The notes under the pieces: model-generated
Databases searched by the model: none
What the model saw: the letters and a program-made list of their open reading frames with translations, nothing else
What the model was told of the DNA's origin: nothing
Shown: positions 7,679 to 15,264 of the stretch, piece after piece
Numbering within the stretch: position 1 is the stretch's first letter
Layout of the letters: every line of letters starts with the position of its first letter
Program-made: the position numbers and the translations under genes
Origin: Tranquillimonas rosea
Lineage (GTDB): Bacteria; Pseudomonadota; Alphaproteobacteria; Rhodobacterales; Rhodobacteraceae
NCBI RefSeq assembly: GCF_900111315.1
Contig: NZ_FOGU01000008.1
Location: 62,001-126,000, forward strand
Direction: 5' to 3'
Length of the DNA: 64,000 nt

Positions 7679-10423
7679 ATGAGTGATACGACCAACGGGT
7701 CCGATTCGAAGAAGTCCGGTCTCAACCAAGACGACCTCGACGCCCTCGTCGCTTCCAGCGATACCGGCGGCCGCAATCCCACCGGCCCCGCGGGCATGCT
7801 GATCCTGGCTGTCGCGCTGGCCTGGTCACTGTTCCAGCTTTGGATTTCCTCGCCGATCCCCTTCATGGTCGGCTTTGGCGTGTTCAACGACACCGAGGCC
7901 CGCTCGTTTCACCTGGCCTTCGCGCTGTTCCTGGCCTTCGCGGCCTATCCTTCGCAGCGCACGCCCGTCCAGCTGGTGCTGGGGCTGGGCGTTCCGATCC
8001 TGCTGACATTCCTGTTCTGGACGGCCTCGGGGCCGAATGTGCCCGGCTGGTGGATACCGCTCGTCGGCCTGGCCGTCGTCGCGGCGATCCTCGCCGGGTC
8101 GCCGCGGGATCACGTGGCGCCCTGGGAATGGGCTCTGGGGATCGTCGGCGCGGCGACGTCGCTGTATATCTTCTTCGCCTACGAGGGGATCGCCAATCGT
8201 GTCGGCGCCCCGATCACGCAGGACCTCGTCGTCGGCGTCGCAGGGCTGTTGATCCTGCTCGAGGCGACGCGCCGCGCGCTTGGCCCCGCGCTGATGATCG
8301 TCGCGACCGTGTTCCTCGCCTATACGTTCCTCGGCCCCTACATGCCGGGCATAATCAGCCATTCCGGCAAGTCGCTGTCGGTGGTGATGAACCACCAGTG
8401 GATCACCACGCAGGGCGTATTCGGCATCGCGCTGGGTGTCTCGACCTCGTTCGTGTTCCTGTTCGTGTTGTTCGGGTCGCTGCTCGATAAGGCGGGCGCG
8501 GGCAACTATTTCATCCAGGTGGCCTTCTCGCTGATGGGCCACATGCGCGGCGGCCCGGCCAAGGCGGCGGTCGTCAGTTCGGCGATGACGGGCCTGATCT
8601 CGGGCTCGTCCATCGCCAACGTCGTGACCACGGGCACCTTCACCATCCCGCTGATGAAGAAGGTCGGGTTCAACGCCGAAAAGGCCGGTGCGGTCGAGGT
8701 CGCCTCGTCGGTCAACGGGCAGATCATGCCGCCCGTCATGGGCGCCGCGGCCTTCCTGATGGTCGAGTATGTGGGCATCCCCTATTTCGACGTGGTCAAG
8801 CACGCCTTCCTGCCGGCGGTGATCTCGTACATCGCGCTGGTCTACATCGTGCATCTCGAGGCGATGAAGGCTGGGATGGAGGGCTTGCCGCGCCCGGTGG
8901 AGCCGAAGCCGTGGGTCGCGTGGCTTCTGAGCCTGGCCTTCACCATCGCCTGCATCTGCGCCCTGAGCTTTGCTGTCTACTACGGCATGGGCTGGATCCG
9001 CCCGACCTTCGGCGCCGCCTCGCCTTGGATCGTGTTCGCGATGCTCATCCTCGCGTATCTCGCCCTTCTCTGGATCGCGTCCAAGGAAGAGGTGCCGCAG
9101 CTGGCGGCGGACGAGCCCGTGACCGAGCTGCCCAAGCCGGGGCCGACGGTCCGCTCGGGGCTGCATTTCATCCTGCCGGTGGTGGTGCTGGTCTGGGCGC
9201 TGATGATCGACCGTCTGTCGCCGGGCCTGTCGGCGTTCTGGGCGGCGTCGTTCATGATCTTCATACTCGTCACCCAGCGGCCAATCCTGGCCGTGATGCG
9301 CGGGCAGGGGCGGCTCGGCGCGGCGGTGCGTCACGGCTTCGTCGACCTGCTCGAGGGCCTCGTGGCCGGGGCGCGGAACATGATCGGCATCGGCATCGCG
9401 ACGGCGACCGCCGGCATCATCGTCGGCGCCGTCAGCCAGACCGGCGTGGGGTCGGCGCTGGCCGACGTGGTCGAGGTGCTGTCGGGCGGCAACATCTTGG
9501 CCATCCTGTTCCTGACGGCGATCCTGTCGCTGATCCTCGGGATGGGGCTGCCGACGACGGCGAACTACATCGTCGTCTCGGCGCTGCTGGCGCCCGTGAT
9601 CGTCACACTGGGGCAACAGAACGGGCTGATCGTGCCGCTGATCGCGGTGCACCTGTTCGTGTTCTACTTCGGGATCATGGCCGACGTGACCCCGCCCGTG
9701 GGACTGGCGAGCTTCGCCGCCGCGGCGGTCTCGGGCGGCGATCCGATCCGCACCGGGGCGGTGGCGTTCTTCTACTCGCTGCGGACCGCGGCTCTGCCGT
9801 TCCTGTTCATCTTCAACACCGATCTGCTGCTGATCAACGTCGACTGGATACACGGCATATTCGTGTTCATCACCTCGACGATCGCGATGCTGCTCTTCGC
9901 GGCGGCGACGCAGGGGTGGTTCCTGACGCGCAACCGTATCTACGAGGGCGCCGCGCTGCTGCTCATCGCCTTCACTCTGTTCCGGCCGGGGTTCTGGATG
10001 GACATGGTCGCACCGCCCTTCGACACCGTGCCGCCCGCCCAGATTCAGGAGGCCGCGATGGAGCTGGCGCCCGGCGACGACCTGCGCCTGTCGATCGACG
10101 GCGTGAACGGCATCGGCGAGCCGATCTCCTTCGTCGCCCTCCTGCCCGTGGGCGAGGGCGAGACCGGCGAGGACCGGCTGTTCAATTCCGGCCTCGAACT
10201 GATCGAGAACGGCGACGAGGTCGTGATCGACAACGTGACCTTCGGCAGTCCGGCGGCCGAGGCCGGCTTCGACTGGGACCAGACGATCACCCAGGTCGAG
10301 GTGCCGGCCAACCCGCCGTCGAAATACTGGATGTTCATTCCCGCCGTGCTGCTGCTCGCGCTCGTCGTGTTCCTGCAACGGGCGCGGGGCGGCGCGGTCA
10401 GACCGCGCCAGGCGGCGGTCTGA
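7679..10423 (+). CDS. TRAP transporter fused permease (4TM/12TM) with C-terminal DUF3394-like region
   Basis: 914 residues. A cytoplasmic polar N-terminus (about 45 residues) is followed by a 4-helix DctQ-like part and a 12-helix DctM-like part fused in one chain, as is usual in TAXI systems. Family glycine-rich motifs are visible: SGSSIANVVTTG in the first inverted half and GMGLPTTANYIV in the second, which form the transport core. After about residue 700 there are further helices and a soluble stretch of about 110 residues (PGDDLRLSIDG onward) ending in a last helix, resembling DUF3394 found at the end of many such permeases. Sodium-coupled uptake is the known mechanism of the family. Stop and next gene (UspA) are 11 bases apart. 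Confidence 0.92.
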   Translation: MSDTTNGSDSKKSGLNQDDLDALVASSDTGGRNPTGPAGMLILAVALAWSLFQLWISSPIPFMVGFGVFNDTEARSFHLAFALFLAFAAYPSQRTPVQLVLGLGVPILLTFLFWTASGPNVPGWWIPLVGLAVVAAILAGSPRDHVAPWEWALGIVGAATSLYIFFAYEGIANRVGAPITQDLVVGVAGLLILLEATRRALGPALMIVATVFLAYTFLGPYMPGIISHSGKSLSVVMNHQWITTQGVFGIALGVSTSFVFLFVLFGSLLDKAGAGNYFIQVAFSLMGHMRGGPAKAAVVSSAMTGLISGSSIANVVTTGTFTIPLMKKVGFNAEKAGAVEVASSVNGQIMPPVMGAAAFLMVEYVGIPYFDVVKHAFLPAVISYIALVYIVHLEAMKAGMEGLPRPVEPKPWVAWLLSLAFTIACICALSFAVYYGMGWIRPTFGAASPWIVFAMLILAYLALLWIASKEEVPQLAADEPVTELPKPGPTVRSGLHFILPVVVLVWALMIDRLSPGLSAFWAASFMIFILVTQRPILAVMRGQGRLGAAVRHGFVDLLEGLVAGARNMIGIGIATATAGIIVGAVSQTGVGSALADVVEVLSGGNILAILFLTAILSLILGMGLPTTANYIVVSALLAPVIVTLGQQNGLIVPLIAVHLFVFYFGIMADVTPPVGLASFAAAAVSGGDPIRTGAVAFFYSLRTAALPFLFIFNTDLLLINVDWIHGIFVFITSTIAMLLFAAATQGWFLTRNRIYEGAALLLIAFTLFRPGFWMDMVAPPFDTVPPAQIQEAAMELAPGDDLRLSIDGVNGIGEPISFVALLPVGEGETGEDRLFNSGLELIENGDEVVIDNVTFGSPAAEAGFDWDQTITQVEVPANPPSKYWMFIPAVLLLALVVFLQRARGGAVRPRQAAV

Positions 10424-10434
10424 GGAGAGTGGCG

Positions 10435-10857
10435 ATGTTCAAGACGATCCTGCTGCCCATCGACGTCAACCACCCCGAGTCCTGGGACAAGGCACTGCCC
10501 ATGGCGCGCCGGCTGCTGGCGCCCGACGGGACGCTGCACCTTCTGGGTATCGTGCACGACATCGGCTCGGCGATGGTCGCGGCGGCGCTGCCGCCGAACT
10601 TCGAGGAGATCTCGCTCAAGCACATGAAATCCGCGCTCGAGGATTTCCGGCTGGAGCATTGCGCCGACCTGAGCTGCGAGACGCATGTGGGCCATGGCCA
10701 TGTGGCCGACACGATCGTGCGGGCCGCCGACAAGGCCGGCGCCGAGGTGATCGTCATGGCGTCGCATCCGCCCAGCGACCTGCGCACGCTTCTGGTCGGT
10801 TCGAACGCGGACCGCGTGGTGCGTCACGCGACCCTGCCCGTGATGGTCGTCCGCTAG
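10435..10857 (+). CDS. Universal stress protein (UspA family), TRAP-associated
   Basis: 140 residues forming a single UspA domain: N-terminal KTILLPIDV strand, a central helix pair, and the C-terminal GSNADRVVRHATLPVMVVR motif that wraps nucleotide phosphates. The usual first glycines of the ATP loop are replaced (ASHPPSDL), so binding may be weakened. It follows the TRAP permease by 11 bases with a GAGGAGAG ribosome-binding site spanning the permease stop. UspA genes paired with TRAP transporters are known (TeaD with the ectoine transporter TeaABC, where it tunes uptake), which suggests a regulatory role on this transporter. Confidence 0.9.
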   Translation: MFKTILLPIDVNHPESWDKALPMARRLLAPDGTLHLLGIVHDIGSAMVAAALPPNFEEISLKHMKSALEDFRLEHCADLSCETHVGHGHVADTIVRAADKAGAEVIVMASHPPSDLRTLLVGSNADRVVRHATLPVMVVR

Positions 10858-10944
10858 GGCAGGGGCGGCGCGAACGCAGGCTGGCACTCCCGGCGCGGCT
10901 GTTCTATGGGGCGGGGACGCGGAATTCACGAAGGACCCCTCGCC

Positions 10945-11811
10945 ATGCTCCGTCTTGCCCTTGCGTTCAGTATCGCGCTCGGACTGCCCGTCGCCGCCAC
11001 CGCTCAGGACGCGCCGACGCTCTATTTCTCGGCGATCCCCGACGATGACGAGACCCGGCTGACCGAGCGCTTCGGCAAGATCGCCGACTACCTGTCGGAC
11101 GAGCTGGGCATCCCGGTCGAATACATCCCGGTCAAGAGCTACGCCGCCGCCGTGACGGCCTTCCGCAACGACCAGATCCAGCTCGCCTGGTTCGGCGGGC
11201 TGTCGGGTGTGCAGGCGCGGCTTGCCGTGCCGGATTCGGTCGCCATCGCGCAGGGCGCCGAGGACGAGGAATTCGTCACCTACTTCATCGCCAACGACGA
11301 GACCGGCATTGAGCCGTCCGAGACCTTCCCCGAAGAGGCGTTGGCCGGCCTGCGCTTCACCTTCGGGGCGCAGACCTCGACCTCGGGCCGCCTGATGCCG
11401 GAATACTTCATCCGCGAAGAGACCGGGCAGGCACCGGACGAGCTGTTCTCGGATGTCGGGTTCTCGGGCGATCACAGCCAGACGCTGCGCCTCGTCGCCT
11501 CTGGCTCGTACCAGGTGGGCGCGCTGAACTACGCGATCTACGACAAGGCCACGGCCAACGAGACGTCCGAGAGCGACGCGACCACCGTGATCTGGCAGAC
11601 TCCGCCCTATCCGGACTACAACTGGACGATCCGCGGCGACGTCGAAGAGCGCTGGGGCGAGGGCTTCGTCGGCGAGGTCCAGGAAGCGCTTGTCGGCATG
11701 GAGAACGAGGAGCTTCTGGCGTCGTTCCCCCGCAGCGCGTTCATCCCGGCGGACAACGCGCTCTACACCCCGATCGAGGAGACCGCGCGGGCCCTCGACC
11801 TGATCGAGTAA
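10945..11811 (+). CDS. PhnD-type ABC transporter substrate-binding protein
   Basis: 288 residues from the ATG at 10945. A longer frame upstream lacks family similarity. The signal peptide ends in VAATAQD. The mature protein starts with LYFSAIPDDDE and has the F-G--ADYLS-ELGIPVEY and WFGGLSGVQAR segments typical of phosphonate/phosphite-type (PhnD/PtxB) periplasmic binding proteins, then the TSTSGRLMPEYF loop that caps the anion. It heads a three-gene ABC operon. Similar proteins are sometimes annotated as phosphonate or selenate binders. No phosphonate-degradation gene is visible in this window, so the ligand is left open. Confidence 0.85.
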   Translation: MLRLALAFSIALGLPVAATAQDAPTLYFSAIPDDDETRLTERFGKIADYLSDELGIPVEYIPVKSYAAAVTAFRNDQIQLAWFGGLSGVQARLAVPDSVAIAQGAEDEEFVTYFIANDETGIEPSETFPEEALAGLRFTFGAQTSTSGRLMPEYFIREETGQAPDELFSDVGFSGDHSQTLRLVASGSYQVGALNYAIYDKATANETSESDATTVIWQTPPYPDYNWTIRGDVEERWGEGFVGEVQEALVGMENEELLASFPRSAFIPADNALYTPIEETARALDLIE

Positions 11812-11816
11812 CCGGC

Positions 11817-12494
11817 ATGGACGGCGCCGCGCCGCTCGCGCGTTTCGCCGCCGAAGAGATCGGCTGGCCGGGCAGCCCCGTCCTGCGCGACGTCTCGCTG
11901 AGCCTGCGGACGGGCGAGCGCATCGTGATCCTCGGGCGCAGCGGCGCGGGCAAGTCGACGCTGCTTGGCGCCATCCGGCAGCGGTTGGAGGAGGCGGGGC
12001 AGACCGTGGCGCTGGTCCCACAGGAGCACGGGCTGGTCCCGCAACTGTCGGTGCACCACAACGTCTACATGGGGCGGCTCGACGCGCACGGCACGCTCTA
12101 CAACCTCGCGAACCTGCTTTGGCCCTTCGCGCGGGAACGCGCCCGCACGGCACCCTGGATCGACACGGTGGGCCTGTCCGGGCTGGAGCGTCGCGCGGTC
12201 GAGACCCTGTCGGGCGGGCAACGGCAGCGCACCGCGCTGGCCCGCGCGCTGTTCCGGGGCGGCGAGGTGCTGCTCGCGGACGAGCCGGTCAGCGCCGTCG
12301 ATCCCGCCCAGGGCGCCGGGCTGCTGGACGCGCTCGGCGCGCGGTTCCCGACACTGGTGCTGGCGCTGCACGACCGGGACGCCGCCCTGCGCGTGGCGAC
12401 GCGCATCATCGGATTGCGCGAGGGGCGGGTGATGCTGGACGCAGCGCCCGATGCGCTGGGGCCGGACGATCTCGCGATGCTCTATGCGGCCTGA
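11817..12494 (+). CDS. ABC transporter ATP-binding protein (PhnC-like)
   Basis: 225 residues with a complete nucleotide-binding domain: Walker A GRSGAGKST (about residue 40), Q-loop VPQEHGLVPQLSV, ABC signature LSGGQRQRTALARAL, Walker B VLLADEPVSAVDP, and switch histidine ALHDRD. The segment after the Q-loop (NVYMGRLDAHGT) is characteristic of PhnC-like ATPases. It starts 5 bases after the binding-protein gene and its 3' end overlaps the permease start by 11 bases, so the three genes are translationally linked. It is slightly shorter than most PhnC proteins (about 260) but lacks no catalytic motif. Confidence 0.9.
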   Translation: MDGAAPLARFAAEEIGWPGSPVLRDVSLSLRTGERIVILGRSGAGKSTLLGAIRQRLEEAGQTVALVPQEHGLVPQLSVHHNVYMGRLDAHGTLYNLANLLWPFARERARTAPWIDTVGLSGLERRAVETLSGGQRQRTALARALFRGGEVLLADEPVSAVDPAQGAGLLDALGARFPTLVLALHDRDAALRVATRIIGLREGRVMLDAAPDALGPDDLAMLYAA

Positions 12495-14022
12495 GACGAT
12501 CGGTGCGCACGTGACGCGCAAGCACGTCCTCGTGGGCTTTGCCGCCCTGACGCTGCTGGCGCTGGCGCTGGCCGACATCCGCCTGCTGGCCACGCAGCCG
12601 TGGGAGACGCTGGCACAGATGGGCCGGGGGCTGATCCGCCCGGACTTTGCCGAGCCCGTCGCCATGGCGCGCGCCGCCGGCATCACGGTGGCCTTCGCGC
12701 TCTGCGGTGTGTTCCTCGGCGCCGCGACCGGCCTGTTGCTGGCGCCGTTCTATCACCGGCGGCTGGTGCGCCATCTCTGCATCGCCGTCCGCGCCGTGCA
12801 CGAGCTGTTCTGGGCGCTGCTGCTGTTACAGGTGACCGGCCTGTCGCCGGCGACCGGCGTGCTGGCCATCGCGCTGCCCTATGCGGGCATCTTCGCCAAG
12901 GTGTTCGCCGAGACGATGGACGAGGTCGATCCCACGCCGTTGTCTGCGCTGCCGGCGCGAACGGGGACGGTGTCGGCGCTGCTCTTTGGCCGGCTGCCCC
13001 AGGCCCGGCGGGACATGCTGTCATACACGCTCTACCGGATCGAGTGCGGGCTGCGCTCGGCGGCCGTTCTGGGCTTCATCGGGCTGCCGACGCTGGGCTT
13101 CCTGCTGGAGGGGTATTTCCTGCAGGGCACCTATGGCGCGGCGGCGGCGGTGTTCTTCGTCTATCTCGCCCTGATCCTGCCGCTGCGGATTTGGATGCGC
13201 TGGCCGCTCGCGCCGGTCTACCTCGTGGCGTCGCTGTGGATGCTTGGGCAGATCCGGACCCCGCCGATGGGCGACGGTGTGCTCTGGCGCTTCTTCACGC
13301 AGGACATCGTGCCCGCGCCGCTGCGCGACGGGGGCTGGCTGGCGCCGGCCGGCTGGACCGAGTTCGCCGGGTGGTTCGCCAGCTTGGGGTGGGAGCAGAT
13401 CCTGCCCGGCATCGCGGTGACGCTGGTCCTGTCGCAGCTGGCGCTGGCGCTTGCCGCCGGGTCCGCGCTGATCGGCTTCCCGCTGCTTGTCCGCCGGGTC
13501 GCGGGGCGCGGTGGGGCGATGCTGGGGCACCTCGCACTGGTGCTGTCGCGGTCGGTGCCGGACTACATGCTGGCCTTCGTGCTGTTGCAGGTGACCGGGC
13601 CGTCGATGCTGCCGGCGATCCTGGCGCTGGGGGTGCATAACGGGGCGATCATCGCGCACCTGATGGGGCGGCGCTCGGAACTGCTGAGCCGCAGCCTGCG
13701 GGACGATGCGCCGCGGGGCCTGACCCTGTGGGGCTACGAACTCGTTCCCCGGCAATTCGGCGTCTTTCTCGCCCTGTGCCTGTATCGCTGGGAGATCATC
13801 GTGCGGGACAGCGCGATCTTCGGGCTGATCGGCGTCGCGACGCTGGGCTTTCACGTGGACGCGGCGATCCAGCAGTTGCGCATCGACCGGGCGCTGGTGC
13901 TGCTTCTGGCGATGGGCGGCCTGACCCTGCTGATCGACACCGTGTCCGAGCGTCTGCGCAAGGCGCTGCGACTGGCCGCCGTGCCCGAGACGACGCCGCG
14001 CGGCGCCGTGGCCGCCCGGTGA
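12484..14022 (+). CDS. ABC transporter permease, two PhnE-like domains in one chain
   Basis: 512 residues from ATG 12484, about twice a normal PhnE. An upstream in-frame start at 12451 would lie deeper in the ATPase gene and is less likely. Two homologous halves are visible. Half 1 (about 60-270) has helices with the EAA-like loop and the GFIGLPTLGFLLEGYF end. Half 2 (about 315-500) has GLIGVATLGFHVDAAI at the same place. Each half also has an LLLQVTG-S helix. The fused protein can supply both membrane subunits of the importer. Partner of the binding protein and ATPase just upstream. Confidence 0.87.
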   Translation: MRPETIGAHVTRKHVLVGFAALTLLALALADIRLLATQPWETLAQMGRGLIRPDFAEPVAMARAAGITVAFALCGVFLGAATGLLLAPFYHRRLVRHLCIAVRAVHELFWALLLLQVTGLSPATGVLAIALPYAGIFAKVFAETMDEVDPTPLSALPARTGTVSALLFGRLPQARRDMLSYTLYRIECGLRSAAVLGFIGLPTLGFLLEGYFLQGTYGAAAAVFFVYLALILPLRIWMRWPLAPVYLVASLWMLGQIRTPPMGDGVLWRFFTQDIVPAPLRDGGWLAPAGWTEFAGWFASLGWEQILPGIAVTLVLSQLALALAAGSALIGFPLLVRRVAGRGGAMLGHLALVLSRSVPDYMLAFVLLQVTGPSMLPAILALGVHNGAIIAHLMGRRSELLSRSLRDDAPRGLTLWGYELVPRQFGVFLALCLYRWEIIVRDSAIFGLIGVATLGFHVDAAIQQLRIDRALVLLLAMGGLTLLIDTVSERLRKALRLAAVPETTPRGAVAAR

Positions 14023-14060
14023 CAGCCGATGATGCGACATGACACCCGCGTGACCGCGCG

Positions 14061-14087
14061 GTGACTTGAGCCCGGCCATGCTATATT
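14061..14087 (+). promoter_or_regulatory. Possible promoter of the second RND operon
   Basis: A TATATT hexamer at 14082-14087 stands out in GC-rich DNA, 47 bases before the adaptor ATG. The best partner -35 is a poor GTGACT at 14061-14066 (15-base spacing). The position is sensible for the operon and the match is weak. Confidence 0.25.
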
Positions 14088-14133
14088 CCGTAGCGGTCGG
14101 GTCTGTGCCCGGTCAAGCAGGGAGCCGCCCGAG

Positions 14134-15264
14134 ATGTCATTGCTTCGCCAAGCGCTGTTGGGCTTGCTGATCCTCGCGGGCACGCTTGCGCTGTGGGTCG
14201 CCTATGTTCCCTCGGCGTCGGCGGTGCTGGAGCGCGCCGGCATCCTCGACCTGATCGGCATCGACCCGGTCGAGGCGCAGGACCAGGCAGGCCGCGGCTA
14301 TGGCGGTGGCGTCCCCCAGGTGGTCACGGGCGAGGTCGAGACGCGCGCCCTGGGCGACCGCGTCGTGTCGATCGGGGACGCCCGCGCCCTGCGCTCCGTC
14401 ACCGTCCGGGCCGAGACCGTGGGCCAGATCACCGAGATACCGGTCGAGGCGGGGCGACACGTCGATGAGGGCGCCGTCCTGGCGCGGCTGGACGACGAGG
14501 CCGAGGTGATCGCGGTCGAACGCGCGCGACTTGTGCTGGCCGATGCGCGCGACGACCTGGACCGCCTGCAACAGCTGGAACGCACCGGGGCGGTCACCTC
14601 GGTCAGCCTGCGCGAGGCCGAACTGGCCGTGCGCACCGCCGAGCTGGAGGTGCGGCAGGCCGAGTTCGACCTCGACCGCCGCGTGTTCGAGGCGCCGATC
14701 TCGGGCTGGCTCGGCCTGATCGACGTGGAGGTCGGGGATCGCATTTCGGCGCAGGACGTCTTTGCAACGATCACCGACCGGACATCCATCCTGATCGATT
14801 TCCGCGTGCCCGAACGGGTGGTCGACCGCCTGTCGCCGGGCATGGAAGTGACCGCGCAGCCGCTCGGCATCTCAGGCGGCCCGCGCGAGGGACGCATCCA
14901 TGCCATCGACACGGTCGTCGACCGCGCCAGCCGCACGCTGCGGGTGCAGGCCGAGCTTCCGAACGACGAGGACCGTCTGCGCTCGGGCATGGCCTTCGAG
15001 GTGGTGCTGACCTTCCCCGGAGAGCCGATGCCCGCCATCGACCCGCTCGCGCTGCAATGGTCGGCCGACGGCTCCTATGTCTGGCGCGTGGACGAGGGCG
15101 CCGTCCAGCAGGTGCCCGTCGTCGTCCGCCAGCGCAACGCCGACGCGGTGCTGGTCGAGGCCGACCTTGCCCCGGGCGACCGTGTCGTCACCGAGGGCGT
15201 GCAGACCCTGCGGCCCGGCGCCGAGGTCGAAATCGTCACGCCCGGCGCCGGGGCCGACGCATGA
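14134..15264 (+). CDS. RND efflux periplasmic adaptor (membrane fusion protein)
   Basis: 376 residues. The first 30 form an uncleaved-looking membrane helix, so the protein is probably anchored in the inner membrane with the rest in the periplasm. Lipoyl half-motifs (ITEIPVEAGRHVDEGAVLARLD and FEAPISGWLGLIDVEVGD) flank a helical hairpin of about 75 residues (A-D-LDRL-QLER, then ELEVRQAEFDLDRR). The second lipoyl element AP-SG--G is the typical HlyD/MexE-like form. Stop and pump start overlap as ATGA, so adaptor and pump are made together. Preceded by a GGGAG ribosome-binding site. Confidence 0.92.
   Translation: MSLLRQALLGLLILAGTLALWVAYVPSASAVLERAGILDLIGIDPVEAQDQAGRGYGGGVPQVVTGEVETRALGDRVVSIGDARALRSVTVRAETVGQITEIPVEAGRHVDEGAVLARLDDEAEVIAVERARLVLADARDDLDRLQQLERTGAVTSVSLREAELAVRTAELEVRQAEFDLDRRVFEAPISGWLGLIDVEVGDRISAQDVFATITDRTSILIDFRVPERVVDRLSPGMEVTAQPLGISGGPREGRIHAIDTVVDRASRTLRVQAELPNDEDRLRSGMAFEVVLTFPGEPMPAIDPLALQWSADGSYVWRVDEGAVQQVPVVVRQRNADAVLVEADLAPGDRVVTEGVQTLRPGAEVEIVTPGAGADA

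Noticed and set aside
7826-10378. An 850-codon frame opposite the TRAP permease
   Set aside because: Low-complexity His/Arg/Asp-rich sequence with no domain. Shadow of the permease gene.
10945-14022. Selenate-specific transporter
   Set aside because: Similar proteins carry that label, but nothing in the window (no selenium genes) supports it over phosphonate or another oxyanion.
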